A DNA stretch of 64,000 nucleotides from the NCBI RefSeq assembly GCF_900101605.1, contig NZ_FMUR01000010.1:111891-175890 (forward strand), in the 5' to 3' direction. The position numbers and the translations under genes were made by a program. Source of the stretch: Butyrivibrio hungatei (GTDB lineage: Bacteria; Bacillota; Clostridia; Lachnospirales; Lachnospiraceae). Below, in pieces: positions 16,802 to 26,411 of the stretch. Below the pieces are notes generated by a model. It saw only the letters and a program-made list of their open reading frames with translations. It searched no databases and was not told the DNA's origin. Numbering within the stretch: the first letter of the stretch is position 1; each line of letters opens with the position of its first letter.

Positions 16802-17305
16802 TTGGAGGAAGAAGTATCAAAAAAGACTGTGAATCTTGCTTGGCAGACAACAAAGGTTACTGTCAGGGGCGTTTATAGATACTTGAAAAGGTATTCGGAG
16901 GAACGCGCTAAACTCATAAAGGATTTTGTTAAAAAGAAAGATTCACCGATTAAAGGCAAGCAGACTGTTAAGCAGCTTGTAGGTCAGGGACAGGGTGTTT
17001 CCAGCATGGAGATAGGAGATTCCGGTATCAGGGATTTCAAACGTATCGCCAATAAGTATGGAGTGGATTTTGCCATTACAAAGGATAATACCTTAGATCC
17101 GCCGAAATACACCGTATTTTTCAAGGCAAAGGACGCTGATGCTATTACTTCTGTTCTGAAGGAATATGCAGCTAAGCAGACAAAACGTAAGAAATCCATG
17201 GAAAAGGACCGCCCAAGCATCCTGCAGAAACTAAAGAAGTTCAAGGAACTTGTGGCAAACCTGCCTCACAAAACAAAGGAAAAGATAAAGGAGCCGGAAC
17301 GATGA
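16802..17305 (+). CDS. PcfB-family conjugation protein (DUF3801)
   Basis: 167 residues. TTG start at 16802 with GAAAGGA about 10 nt upstream. The family core is seen as KQTVKQLVGQGQGVSSMEIGDSGIRDFKRIANKYGVDFAI and YTVFFKAKDADAITSVLKEY. PcfB-type proteins bridge relaxosome and coupling protein in Gram-positive conjugation. The gene overlaps the virD4 start by 4 nt (ATGA), a coupling that supports the pairing. Confidence 0.8.
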   Translation: MEEEVSKKTVNLAWQTTKVTVRGVYRYLKRYSEERAKLIKDFVKKKDSPIKGKQTVKQLVGQGQGVSSMEIGDSGIRDFKRIANKYGVDFAITKDNTLDPPKYTVFFKAKDADAITSVLKEYAAKQTKRKKSMEKDRPSILQKLKKFKELVANLPHKTKEKIKEPER

Positions 17306-19062
17306 ATAATAAAACCAAAAAGCTCCTTATTCTCAACATTCCTTATGTTGTTGTGGGAGCAATTGCTACGAATGTCGGGGAAGCATTCCGCATTGCATCA
17401 GGCACTAATGCCTCAGAGAAGGTGCAGAGCCTGGTGCTGGATGGATGTTTTGGAACAGCATTTTCAAATCCCATGCCGAGCCTGAATCCCATAGATCTAC
17501 TTGTGGGAATCGGTATAGGTGCAGCACTGAGACTGGCAGTTTACCTGAAGGGTAAAAATGCAAAAAATTTTCGTCACAATAGGGAATACGGATCAGCCCG
17601 GTGGGGAAAACATGAGGACATAGAGCCTTATATTGATCCGACTTTTCAAAATAATGTGATTCTATCGCAGACTGAGAGGCTTACGATGAACAGTAGACCC
17701 ACAAATCCAAAATATGCAAGAAACAAAAATGTTCTTGTCGTAGGTGGTTCTGGATCAGGTAAGACGAGGTTTTTTATTAAGCCAAATATTTTGCAGATGC
17801 ATTCAAGCTATGTTGTTACTGATCCGAAAGGCACTGTGGTAAATGAAGTAGGTAACGCACTTGTAAAGAATGGATACAGGATGAAAATCTTTAATACCAT
17901 CAACTTTAAGAAGTCGATGCATTACAATCCATTTGCCTATGTGCATGATGAAAAGGATATCCTAAAGCTTGTCACTACCTTGATTGCTAACACCAAAGGT
18001 GAAGGTAAGGCAGGTGACGAATTTTGGGAGAAAGCAGAAAAATTGCTGTATTCGGCGCTTATAGGCTATATCCATTATGAAGCTCCGGAAGAGGAACAGA
18101 ACTTTTCAACTCTTCTGGAAATGCTGAATGCAATGGAGGTCAGGGAAGATGATGAGGAATTTAAGAACCCGGTTGACCTTATGTTTGAGGAACTGGCAGA
18201 AAGAGATCCTGATCACTTCGCGGTAAGGCAATATGCTAAATATAAATTAAGTGCCGGCAAGACCGCAAAATCTATACTTGTGAGTTGTGGTGCAAGGCTT
18301 TCGCCCTTTGATATTAAGGAGCTGAGAGAGATCACAGCCTACGACGAGCTTGAGCTGGATACCTTGGGAGATAAGAAAACAGCACTGTTTCTCATTATGT
18401 CGGATACAGATGCAACCTTTAATTTCCTGATTTCCATGGTTTACACTCAGCTTTTTAATCTGCTCTGTGAAAAAGCAGATGATGTATATGGTGGCAGGCT
18501 TCCGGTACATGTGAGATGCCTTATTGATGAGGCAGCCAATATCGGACAGATACCGAATCTGGAAAAGCTTATGGCTACGATACGAAGCCGTGAGATTTCA
18601 GCTGCTCTTGTACTACAGGCTAAATCACAGCTCAAGGCTATTTACAAAGATAACGCTGACACTATCACAGGCAATTGCGATAGTCAGATTTTTCTTGGTG
18701 GCTCTGAGCAGACAACCCTGAAGGAACTCAATACTGTTTTGGGTAAGGAAACAATCGACATGTACAACACCGGAGAATCCAGGGGTACATCACAGAGTTA
18801 CAACATGAATTATCAGAAGCTCGGTCATGATCTTATGAGCATTGATGAGCTGGCGGTCATGGACGGGAGCAAATGTATAGTGCAGGTCCGTGGTGTAAGA
18901 CCATTTTTGTCAGATAAATATGATCTGACTCAGCATCCGAATTATCCACTTACAGCGGATGCAGACAAAAGGAACTGGTTTGATATAGAGAAGTTCCTTG
19001 ATCACAACTTAATATTGAAACCCGATGACGAATATGAAGTCATCGAACTTGATGAAGAATAA
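17302..19062 (+). CDS. VirD4/TraG-type coupling protein
   Basis: 586 residues. Two N-terminal hydrophobic segments (about 8-25 and 60-85) anchor it in the membrane. The ATPase domain has Walker A VVGGSGSGKTRFF near residue 148, DPKGTVVNEVG, and Walker B CLIDEAANIGQIPNLEKL near residue 406. It delivers the relaxase-DNA complex to the secretion channel. No defects are seen. Confidence 0.95.
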   Translation: MNNKTKKLLILNIPYVVVGAIATNVGEAFRIASGTNASEKVQSLVLDGCFGTAFSNPMPSLNPIDLLVGIGIGAALRLAVYLKGKNAKNFRHNREYGSARWGKHEDIEPYIDPTFQNNVILSQTERLTMNSRPTNPKYARNKNVLVVGGSGSGKTRFFIKPNILQMHSSYVVTDPKGTVVNEVGNALVKNGYRMKIFNTINFKKSMHYNPFAYVHDEKDILKLVTTLIANTKGEGKAGDEFWEKAEKLLYSALIGYIHYEAPEEEQNFSTLLEMLNAMEVREDDEEFKNPVDLMFEELAERDPDHFAVRQYAKYKLSAGKTAKSILVSCGARLSPFDIKELREITAYDELELDTLGDKKTALFLIMSDTDATFNFLISMVYTQLFNLLCEKADDVYGGRLPVHVRCLIDEAANIGQIPNLEKLMATIRSREISAALVLQAKSQLKAIYKDNADTITGNCDSQIFLGGSEQTTLKELNTVLGKETIDMYNTGESRGTSQSYNMNYQKLGHDLMSIDELAVMDGSKCIVQVRGVRPFLSDKYDLTQHPNYPLTADADKRNWFDIEKFLDHNLILKPDDEYEVIELDEE

Positions 19063-19115
19063 AGCCCACTGAGGTGTCAATAAAAGGCATTTCAGCATGG
19101 GCTTTTTCTTATGCC
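19061..19115 (+). terminator. Terminator-like hairpin over the virD4 stop, followed by TATGCC
   Basis: AAAGCCCA (19061-19068, overlapping the stop codon) pairs with TGGGCTTT (19098-19105), with TTTTTCTTATGCC next. It is one of four hairpin/T-run/ATGCC units in this window (13169-13222, 14398-14452, here, 58125-58171). It probably reduces transcription between the coupling protein and the Maff2-VirB4 operon. Confidence 0.65.
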
Positions 19116-19239
19116 CCAAACCAGGTTTTTAAGCTGTGAGGGCAGATAAATATGCGCGCATATCCCTGAGTCAGTCGACGGGCTCTGGGAAAGACAACTG
19201 AATATGGAAAAAGCAGGCTCCAAATAAATCACACATTAT

Positions 19240-19366
19240 AAGGAGGATAACCAAAAACGCAGTTAGAAAGAGTTGTTTCAGCAAAGAAGCAGCTCTTTTT
19301 ATATTTGGAGTCTGCAAACAAAAAACAACAAAATAACAATCATCTGCGTTTTTGGTTTTTGACAAT
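19240..19366 (+). promoter_or_regulatory. Split ribosome-binding site joined by a 14-bp long-range stem (Maff2 leader)
   Basis: AAGGAGG (19240-19246) is followed by no start codon. Two bases later AACCAAAAACGCAG (19249-19262) begins, which is perfectly complementary to CTGCGTTTTTGGTT (19344-19357). Nine bases after the second arm is the Maff2 ATG (19367), which has no Shine-Dalgarno of its own. With the stem formed, the unpaired spacing between AGG and ATG is 11 nt. The 81-nt loop itself contains an AAAGAGTTG/CAGCTCTTT hairpin with a T-run. Either a translational control element or a palindrome-ended insertion. Confidence 0.65.
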
Positions 19367-19579
19367 ATGGAATTTTTTAATAGCGCAGTAGGCGTACTTC
19401 AGACACTCGTTGTAGCACTTGGTGCAGGTCTTGGAATCTGGGGAGCAATCAACCTCATGGAGGGATACGGCAATGACAACCCTGGAGCTAAGAGCCAGGG
19501 AATGAAGCAGCTCATGGCCGGAGGTGGAGTTGCCCTCATCGGAACTACTCTTGTTCCTCTTCTTTCCGGACTTTTTTGA
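19367..19579 (+). CDS. Maff2-family small membrane protein (pilin-like)
   Basis: 70 residues from the ATG at 19367 (an in-frame TTG at 19352 lies inside the stem). Two membrane spans: VLQTLVVALGAGLGIWGAINLM and MAGGGVALIGTTLVPLLSGLF, separated by a polar loop GYGNDNPGAKSQGMKQ. Maff2 proteins stand just before the VirB6/TrbL-like gene in clostridial ICEs and resemble VirB2-like pilins in size and topology; the pilin role is inference. The ribosome site is unusual (see leader). Confidence 0.8.
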   Translation: MEFFNSAVGVLQTLVVALGAGLGIWGAINLMEGYGNDNPGAKSQGMKQLMAGGGVALIGTTLVPLLSGLF

Positions 19580-19595
19580 TCGGTCCGAAAGAGCC

Positions 19596-19627
19596 GGAGT
19601 CAGGGCATAAAACCCTGGCTCCATTTT
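19596..19627 (+). terminator. Hairpin between Maff2 and the TrbL-like gene
   Basis: GGAGTCAGGG (19596-19605) pairs with CCCTGGCTCC (19613-19622) around CATAAAA, followed by ATTTT. The weak T-run and position directly before GAGGAGGT suggest partial termination or mRNA end protection that leaves Maff2 message more abundant than the downstream genes. Confidence 0.6.
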
Positions 19628-19645
19628 AAGAAGAGGAGGTAACAA

Positions 19646-20512
19646 GTGGACAGCATTATTGAAGCGATTGAAGAATGGCTAAGAGGTCTGCTTGTTTCAG
19701 GCATTATGAGCAATCTGAACAACACCTTCAATTCAGTGAACACACAGGTAGGTGCGATTGCATCAGAAGTAGGTACGACACCGGCAAACTTTTCTCCGGC
19801 AGTTTTTAACATGATTAAAACGCTGTCAGAAAATGTGATCATGCCGATTGCCGGAATACTTCTGACTTTCATAGCCTGTTATGAGCTTATCCAGCTGGTC
19901 ATCAGCCATAACAATCTGGCAAACTTTGAGACCTGGATCTTCTGGAAATGGATTTTTAAAACCTTTGTAGCAGTAACCCTTATTACAAATACCATGAATA
20001 TAACAATGGCAGTATTTGATGTGGCACAGCACGTTATATCAAATGCCGGAGGAATCATCTCCGGCAGCACAGCGATTGATGCAAGTACTCTGGCATCCAT
20101 GGAATCAACCTTAGAAACCATGGAAGTCCCTGCACTTTTATCAATCTTTTTGCAGTCGCTTATAGTACAGTTCCTGATATACCTATTGTCAGCACTTATT
20201 TTTGTCATTGTATATGCGAGAATGATTGAAATTTATCTCATGGTCAGCCTTGCACCAATCCCATTTGCAACCTTTGGAAACAGAGAGCAGAGCATGATTG
20301 GTCAGAATTATTTGAGGTCGCTGTTTGCATTGGGATTCCAGGGATTTCTAATCATGGTATGTGTCGGAATATATGCTGTGCTGATACAGTCAGTAGCATT
20401 TTCAACAGATATCATCGGCTCCTTATGGGGAGTCATGGGCTACACGGTTCTTCTGGCATTTACGCTTTTTAAGACCGGAGCAGTAGCCAAGTCGGTTCTC
20501 CATGCACACTAA
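19646..20512 (+). CDS. TrbL/VirB6-like membrane protein (CD1112 family)
   Basis: 288 residues from a GTG with GAGGAGGT 6 nt upstream. About six hydrophobic spans from residue 55 onward (VIMPIAGILLTFIACYELI; FLIYLLSALIFVIVYARM; GFQGFLIMVCVGIYAVLI; MGYTVLLAFTLFKTG). It corresponds to the channel-forming polytopic subunit of Gram-positive conjugation systems. The gene order Maff2-this-PrgI-VirB4 is standard. Confidence 0.85.
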   Translation: MDSIIEAIEEWLRGLLVSGIMSNLNNTFNSVNTQVGAIASEVGTTPANFSPAVFNMIKTLSENVIMPIAGILLTFIACYELIQLVISHNNLANFETWIFWKWIFKTFVAVTLITNTMNITMAVFDVAQHVISNAGGIISGSTAIDASTLASMESTLETMEVPALLSIFLQSLIVQFLIYLLSALIFVIVYARMIEIYLMVSLAPIPFATFGNREQSMIGQNYLRSLFALGFQGFLIMVCVGIYAVLIQSVAFSTDIIGSLWGVMGYTVLLAFTLFKTGAVAKSVLHAH

Positions 20513-20578
20513 TAGGGAACAAATGCAGGAGAATCACAGAGAAAAGTTCCCTAAAACAAAAGAAAGGATTTTACAAAT

Positions 20579-20992
20579 ATGGCAGCATCGTATATTTCGG
20601 TGCCTCGTGATCTTACAAAGGTCAAAAGCAAAGTGATGTTCAATCTGACTAAAAGACAGCTGATCTGTTTCTCCGTGGCGGCACTTTTCGGAGTGCCGTC
20701 ATTCTTTCTGATAAAGCAGATTGCATCCGTAAGTACAGCAGCCATGGGAATGATGGTTATCATGATGCCGTTTTTCTTCCTGGCTATGTATGAAAAGAAC
20801 GGTCAGCATCTTGAAGTCCTGTTAGGACATCTCATAGAAGCAACCTTCGTAAGACCAAAACAGAGGCCTTATAAGACAGACAATAACTTCTCGGCATTAG
20901 TGAGATATGAAAAAGCTCAGACAGAAATTGATGAGATCATCATGTATTCACAGGCAATGAGAGATGACAGACACAAAAAAAGAAGGAGGTAA
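20579..20992 (+). CDS. PrgI-family conjugation protein
   Basis: 137 residues. The N-terminus SYISVPRDLTKVKSKVMFNLTKRQLICF followed by two close membrane spans (ISVAALFGVPSFFLI region and AAMGMMVIMMPFFFLAMYEKNG) and a cytoplasmic tail (RPKQRPYKT) is the PrgI (VirB3-like) pattern. It precedes the VirB4 ATPase by 6 bp. A small AGGGAAC/GTTCCCT hairpin lies in the gap upstream (20514-20552). Confidence 0.85.
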   Translation: MAASYISVPRDLTKVKSKVMFNLTKRQLICFSVAALFGVPSFFLIKQIASVSTAAMGMMVIMMPFFFLAMYEKNGQHLEVLLGHLIEATFVRPKQRPYKTDNNFSALVRYEKAQTEIDEIIMYSQAMRDDRHKKRRR

Positions 20993-20998
20993 GGATTC

Positions 20999-23434
20999 TT
21001 GATTTCACTTTTTAAGAAGCAGGAGAAAAGAGATTTTAAAATGCCTGCTAACCTGACAAGGGCTGAGCAGAAAGAAATCAGAGAGATCATAAAGAATGCT
21101 CAGAAAAATGATGGCATTCCAAGAACAGCCCAGCAGAGCATTCCTTTTGACAGGATGTTTCAGGATGGTATCTGTAGGATCGGAACAGACTACTATACCA
21201 AGACAATACAGTTTCAGGATATCAACTATCAGCTTGCTCTTCAGGAGGATAAGACAGAGATTTTCGAGGAATGGTGTGCATTTCTTAACTTCTTTGACAG
21301 CTCTGTACACTTTGAGCTTTCCTTTATGAATATGGCAACAGATATTGATGATTTCAGGACCAGCATTGCTATTCCTCATGCGAAAGACGGTTTTGACAGC
21401 GTAAGAGATGAGTATAGTACCATGCTCTTTCATCAGATGGAAGCTGGCAATAATGGTCTAACAAAAACAAAATTTCTGACCTTTGGCATCCATGCGGATT
21501 CCATGAGAGCAGCAAAACCAAGGATCATCCATATTGAAACGGATATCCTTAATAACTTCAAACGACTTGGAGTACAGGCGAAGATCCTGAACGGAAAAGA
21601 ACGACTTGCTCTTATGCATCAGCAGTTTCATATGGGAGATAGGGATAAATTCAACTTCGACTGGAAATATCTTTTGGGCTCAGGTCTTACTGTAAAAGAC
21701 TTCATTGCACCAAGCAGCTTCAACTTTCCAAATGGAAAGAAGTTTCAGATGGGTAATATTTACGGAGCCATGAGCTTTTTATCCATTGATGCATCAGATA
21801 TCTCAGACAGGATGCTGGCAGATTTCCTCAATATGGAATCAAGTCAGATTGTGACCATGCACATCCAGTCCGTAGATCAGAATGAGGCTATTAAGACTGT
21901 AAAGCACACTATCACAGAGCTTGACAGAAGTAAGATCGAGGAGCAGAAAAAGGCGGTTCGTGCCGGATATGATATGGACATCATCCCCTCTGACCTTGCA
22001 ACTTTTGGAAATGATGCGAAAGACCTGTTAAAAGAATTGCAGAGCCAAAATGAGAGAATGTTCCTTCTGACATTCCTTGTGATGAATACCGGGCATACTG
22101 AGCAGGAGCTTGAAAACAATGTGTTCCAGGCAAAGTCCATTGCTCAGAAGCATAACTGTAATCTTGTAAGACTCGATTTCCAGCAGGAGCAGGGGCTTAT
22201 GTCGAGCCTTCCGCTTGCACAGAACCTTATCGAGATTCAGCGTGGCATGACTACAAGCTCAACAGCGATTTTTGTACCGTTCACTACTCAGGAGCTTTTT
22301 CAGGCAGGAGATGAAAGCCTTTATTATGGTTTAAATGCTCTTTCCAACAACCTTATCATGGTAGACAGAAAGCTTCTTAAGAACCCTAATGGTCTTATCC
22401 TTGGTACACCTGGTTCCGGTAAGTCTTTTGCTGCAAAAAGAGAGATTGCAAATGCATTCCTGGTTACAGATGATGATGTAATAATCTCAGATCCAGAAGC
22501 TGAGTATGCACCGCTGGTAGAGCGTTTCGGTGGTCAGGTCATTAAGATCAGCACCACTTCGACTCAGTATATCAACCCTATGGACATCAATAATAACTAC
22601 TCCGATGACGATGATCCGGTGTCACTAAAGGCAGAGTTCCTGTTATCTCTGTGTGAGCTTATCGTTGGTGGTAAGGAAGGACTTCTTCCTGTAGAGAAGA
22701 CTGTAATCGACAGATGCATCCGTAAGGTCTACAGAGATTATTATGAGAATCCTGTACCAGAGAATATGCCTCTCTTGGAAGATCTTTATAATGAGCTTTT
22801 GAAGCAGGATGAGGCAGAGGCAAGGCATGTAGCCACAGCTCTTGAAATATATGTAAAGGGGTCTCTGAATATCTTCAACCACAGAACCAACGTAGATATC
22901 ACCAACAGAATCGTCTGCTTTGATATCAAGGATCTTGGCAAGCAGCTTAAGAAAATCGGAATGCTAATTGTGCAGGACCAGGTCTGGGGCAGGGTTTCCT
23001 CCAACAGAAGTGAAGGACGTTCTACCAGATACTACCTGGATGAGATGCACCTTCTGTTAAAAGAAGAGCAGACAGCAGCCTATACTGTAGAGATCTGGAA
23101 GCGTTTCAGGAAATGGGGCGGTATTCCGACAGGTATCACGCAGAACGTCAAAGATCTGCTCGCATCCAAAGAGGTAGAGAATATCTTTGAAAATTCAGAC
23201 TTCGTATATATGCTGAACCAGGCTGTAGGTGACAGACAGATTCTTGCCAAGCAGCTCAATATAAGTCCACATCAGCTTTCCTATGTAACACACTCAGGAG
23301 CCGGTGAAGGGCTTATTTTTTATGGCAATGTAATCCTGCCTTTCGTAGACAGATTCCCTACAGACATTGAGCTCTATCGTATCATGACAACCCGCTTGTC
23401 TGAGATCACAGAGGCAAAAAAGGAAGAAAAATAA
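20999..23434 (+). CDS. VirB4/TraE-type conjugation ATPase
   Basis: 811 residues from a TTG start with AGAAGGAGGT 8 nt upstream. The C-terminal ATPase domain has Walker A GTPGSGKSFAAKRE near residue 470 and Walker B YYLDEMHLLL; the N-terminal half interacts with the membrane complex. It powers assembly and transport of the secretion channel. Full length, no disruptions. Confidence 0.95.
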   Translation: MISLFKKQEKRDFKMPANLTRAEQKEIREIIKNAQKNDGIPRTAQQSIPFDRMFQDGICRIGTDYYTKTIQFQDINYQLALQEDKTEIFEEWCAFLNFFDSSVHFELSFMNMATDIDDFRTSIAIPHAKDGFDSVRDEYSTMLFHQMEAGNNGLTKTKFLTFGIHADSMRAAKPRIIHIETDILNNFKRLGVQAKILNGKERLALMHQQFHMGDRDKFNFDWKYLLGSGLTVKDFIAPSSFNFPNGKKFQMGNIYGAMSFLSIDASDISDRMLADFLNMESSQIVTMHIQSVDQNEAIKTVKHTITELDRSKIEEQKKAVRAGYDMDIIPSDLATFGNDAKDLLKELQSQNERMFLLTFLVMNTGHTEQELENNVFQAKSIAQKHNCNLVRLDFQQEQGLMSSLPLAQNLIEIQRGMTTSSTAIFVPFTTQELFQAGDESLYYGLNALSNNLIMVDRKLLKNPNGLILGTPGSGKSFAAKREIANAFLVTDDDVIISDPEAEYAPLVERFGGQVIKISTTSTQYINPMDINNNYSDDDDPVSLKAEFLLSLCELIVGGKEGLLPVEKTVIDRCIRKVYRDYYENPVPENMPLLEDLYNELLKQDEAEARHVATALEIYVKGSLNIFNHRTNVDITNRIVCFDIKDLGKQLKKIGMLIVQDQVWGRVSSNRSEGRSTRYYLDEMHLLLKEEQTAAYTVEIWKRFRKWGGIPTGITQNVKDLLASKEVENIFENSDFVYMLNQAVGDRQILAKQLNISPHQLSYVTHSGAGEGLIFYGNVILPFVDRFPTDIELYRIMTTRLSEITEAKKEEK

Positions 23435-23452
23435 AGGAAAGGATGCGGATAA

Positions 23453-25099
23453 ATGAATGAAGGAATCTACACGAGGGATAAGGGCAGATCCAAAGCTAAG
23501 AAAGAAACTGATAATACTACAAAGAAAAAGTCTCATGCCGGGAAGCTGAAAAACGAGGCTTCCCAGGCTGAGGCCATGAGGAAAAAGCTCCGTACCGGAA
23601 AAGCTGATATTTCTGAAAGTGCAGAAGCTATAAAGAAGCGTAAAAAGCTACAGAGACAGGGCAGGAAAAAGATTTACTCTGATGCAGCTGTATCAAGGAT
23701 AATTCACAGCCAGGTTGATAAGGTTAATGAAGATAACAATGCAGGAGGCGATGCAGTAAATTCTGTTACAGAATTAGCGGAAGACCTCGGATATGCGGCA
23801 AAGATGAAAGAACTAAAGAGTTCTGATAAAGGCGGATATTCTGACAAGATCCATGGGAGGACAGAGGTAAAAACAATAAAGCCTTCCTCAAAGGAAGTAC
23901 AGAAGAACCTCATGAAAAAGGAAATCCAAAGAAATGCTTTTAAGGCTCAGGCAAAAGAAGCAGCCAATGCTTCCTACAGCATCACAAAGAGATTTACAGA
24001 TAAGGCTGAGGATATGGCAGGGCGTATTGCTGAGATGATAAAAGAATTTGCTGAGGAGCATCCCCTTGGACTCATCATAGCTCTTATTGTTCTAATCGTT
24101 GTTCTTGTAATGTCAGGGACTCTTACTTCTTGTTCCATGATGGCAGGCGGAACTAACAACATGCTGGTTGGTACAAGCTATACAGCAGATGACAGTGACA
24201 TCCTTGCTGCTGAAGCTGACTACAAAGAGCTGGAAGCTGATCTTCAGGATCAGATAGACAACATTGAGGATGACTATCCTGATTATGACGAGTACAACTA
24301 TGATCTGGCTGAGATAGGTCATAATCCTTTTGAGCTTGCAGCACTTCTTACTGTTCTTTATGAGGATTATACGGAAGAGGAAGCCCAAGAGATTCTGGAA
24401 ACAATCTTTGAAGCTCAGTATGAACTGGAAATTGAAGAAGTTGTTGAAACCAGGACAAGGACGGTCACAGATGATGAGGGGAATGAGTCAGAGGAAGAAT
24501 ATGACTACTACATCCTTAATGTAAAACTCACAAATGAAGGAATCAGGGCAGCCCTTGATGAGGTTGGACTTACTGTAGATCAGATCAGACGCTATGAAGT
24601 CATTGTAGAGATGAAGGGCAATAAGCCTGACATCTTTGGTGATGATCCTTATGTAGGAGGCTTCTCTCCCGGAGAATATGATGACTACGCAGTTCCAGGT
24701 GAATATCTCACCGATGCTCAGTTTGCTAATATGCTCCGTGAGGCAGAGAGATACCTTGGATACCCTTATGTCTGGGGAGGAAGCAAGCCAAGCACAAGCT
24801 TTGACTGTTCAGGATTTGTTAGCTGGGTTATCAATCACTGTGGAAACGGCTGGGACTATGGAAGGCTTACAGCGAATGGATGGAAGAATGCTACTGCAAG
24901 AGTCCATGAAGGTGATGTAAAGCCGGGAGATCTGATTTTCTTCCAGGGCACCTATGATACGGCAGGCGCAAGCCATGTTGGAATTGTTGTAGATCCTGTT
25001 AATAAGATCATGATTCACTGTGGCAACCCGATTCAGTATGCAAGCTATGACACACGGTACTGGAGAGCACATTTTTACTGCTACGGCAGAATCAGATAG
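23453..25099 (+). CDS. NlpC/P60 peptidoglycan hydrolase of the conjugation apparatus (VirB1-like)
   Basis: 548 residues. A long basic N-terminal cytoplasmic part (about 1-195), one membrane span near 205-225 (LGLIIALIVLIVVLVMSGTL), an acidic spacer, and a C-terminal NlpC/P60 domain with catalytic Cys in FDCSGFVSW (near 452) and His in ASHVGIVV (near 507). The family (CD1108-like) locally opens the wall for the conjugation channel. The N-terminal charge-rich cytoplasmic region is typical for the ICE form. Confidence 0.9.
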   Translation: MNEGIYTRDKGRSKAKKETDNTTKKKSHAGKLKNEASQAEAMRKKLRTGKADISESAEAIKKRKKLQRQGRKKIYSDAAVSRIIHSQVDKVNEDNNAGGDAVNSVTELAEDLGYAAKMKELKSSDKGGYSDKIHGRTEVKTIKPSSKEVQKNLMKKEIQRNAFKAQAKEAANASYSITKRFTDKAEDMAGRIAEMIKEFAEEHPLGLIIALIVLIVVLVMSGTLTSCSMMAGGTNNMLVGTSYTADDSDILAAEADYKELEADLQDQIDNIEDDYPDYDEYNYDLAEIGHNPFELAALLTVLYEDYTEEEAQEILETIFEAQYELEIEEVVETRTRTVTDDEGNESEEEYDYYILNVKLTNEGIRAALDEVGLTVDQIRRYEVIVEMKGNKPDIFGDDPYVGGFSPGEYDDYAVPGEYLTDAQFANMLREAERYLGYPYVWGGSKPSTSFDCSGFVSWVINHCGNGWDYGRLTANGWKNATARVHEGDVKPGDLIFFQGTYDTAGASHVGIVVDPVNKIMIHCGNPIQYASYDTRYWRAHFYCYGRIR

Positions 25100-25113
25100 G
25101 AGGATGATGAAGC

Positions 25114-25437
25114 ATGTATGAGAGATTAGATAAGCTCCGCGCTGAGGTTAAGCGTATGGAGAAAAAACTTGAAGATGATAAGGCAAGGCTTAAGGCTGCA
25201 CAGCAGAGATTGCAGGAAGCTGAAAACTCACAGATCCTTGCTGATGTTGGAGCACTGAACTTATCACCTGAGCAGCTTGCCGAGTTCCTTAAACTTGTGG
25301 CAAATGGTCAGGCCGGTAATGCAGGCACTCAGGCAACTGTTGTAACTACAGCTACGGACAAAGCTGTTGTAGCTGAAACAAAGGAAACTGATTCGGAGGA
25401 TGATTTTGACTGGGAGGATATCGAAGATGAAAAATAA
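25114..25437 (+). CDS. DUF4315 family protein
   Basis: 107 residues. A coiled-coil N-terminus ([18 protein letters not shown], then [19 protein letters not shown]) is followed by [13 protein letters not shown] and an acidic tail. DUF4315 genes sit between the NlpC/P60 and DUF4366 genes in this ICE class. Function unknown; its stop overlaps the next gene by 11 nt. Confidence 0.8.
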   Translation: MYERLDKLRAEVKRMEKKLEDDKARLKAAQQRLQEAENSQILADVGALNLSPEQLAEFLKLVANGQAGNAGTQATVVTTATDKAVVAETKETDSEDDFDWEDIEDEK

Positions 25438-26251
25438 ACTGAATATCAGAGGTAGATTACTGGGAACTGTGGCAATTGTCGCAGCTTCTTTTATTGGAGC
25501 GACACCTATCACAGCATTTGCAGGTGGTCCTGACTGCACCTGTGAGCACAAGTGTACAGCGGATAAAATTGATCCGGACTGTGAGCTTTGCAAATACGAT
25601 TACACCATGTGTGAGGGTGAAGATCCTGTGGAAACAGAACCGGAAGAACCTACAGAACCTGAGGAAGAAAAGTGGGGACCGCTTACACCTGATGGCAACA
25701 TGACTCTTGTTGATGACTACGGCACTCTTGAAGCAGGAGGCAAGCAGTTCATCACTGTTGTTACAAAGTCCGGAAACTATTTTTATATCATTATAGATCG
25801 TGATGATGAGGGCGAGGAGACAGTTCACTTCCTGAATATGGTCGATGAGTCAGATCTTTTAGCTCTGATGGATGAGGAAGAGGTAGATAAATATCTTGCA
25901 GCTACAGGTAAGGAAAAGCCTGAGGAAACAACAGAAGAACCTACAGAAGAACCTACAGAGGAACCGGAAGCTGAGCCTGAAGAGCCAGTACAGCCTGAAC
26001 CAGAAAAGAAGAAAAATCCTACAGGAGCCATGGCACTGATCCTACTCTTAGCAATCGGTGGTGCAGGAGGCTATATCTACTTTACTAAGATTAAGACCAA
26101 AAGAAAAACGGTAACTACCGCAGATCCTGATGCTGATTATAACGAGGATGAGGATGAATATCTTGCAAGTCTCCCTGATGATCTGGATGAGGATTATGAG
26201 CTATCTGAGGATTCGGCAGACGAAGCAACAGATGAAACGGAGGAAGAGTAA
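25427..26251 (+). CDS. DUF4366 (CD1107-like) surface-anchored protein
   Basis: 274 residues from the ATG at 25427, chosen over the 25400 start because GGGAGG lies 9 nt upstream. A signal peptide ([24 protein letters not shown]), a Cys-rich stretch ([19 protein letters not shown]), a domain with [21 protein letters not shown], a Pro/Glu/Thr repeat ([10 protein letters not shown]) and a C-terminal membrane span ([20 protein letters not shown]) with an acidic cytoplasmic tail. Probably displayed outside the cell as part of the mating apparatus. Confidence 0.85.
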   Translation: MKNKLNIRGRLLGTVAIVAASFIGATPITAFAGGPDCTCEHKCTADKIDPDCELCKYDYTMCEGEDPVETEPEEPTEPEEEKWGPLTPDGNMTLVDDYGTLEAGGKQFITVVTKSGNYFYIIIDRDDEGEETVHFLNMVDESDLLALMDEEEVDKYLAATGKEKPEETTEEPTEEPTEEPEAEPEEPVQPEPEKKKNPTGAMALILLLAIGGAGGYIYFTKIKTKRKTVTTADPDADYNEDEDEYLASLPDDLDEDYELSEDSADEATDETEEE

Positions 26252-26409
26252 TGGCGAGAAAATCACGATACAGCGAATATGCGAAAGCAGTGTATGGAGA
26301 GCAGGGCAGTGTCCCTGCTCTTTCTATTAGGGACAAACTTTCCAGGATGAAAGAAAAGTCCAAAGAGGTAAATAAAAAGCCTGATAAGAAGGGAAAGGAG
26401 GGTGAGTAA
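26251..26409 (+). CDS. Small basic protein (52 residues)
   Basis: An ATG at 26251 overlaps the DUF4366 stop (TAATG), with GGAGGAAG 5 nt upstream. The product starts [20 protein letters not shown] and ends in a Lys-rich tail. It ends 2 bp before the next start. Tight packing and a good ribosome site argue that it is real although short. Function unknown; the charge suggests nucleic-acid or membrane association. Confidence 0.6.
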   Translation: MARKSRYSEYAKAVYGEQGSVPALSIRDKLSRMKEKSKEVNKKPDKKGKEGE

Positions 26410-26411
26410 AC

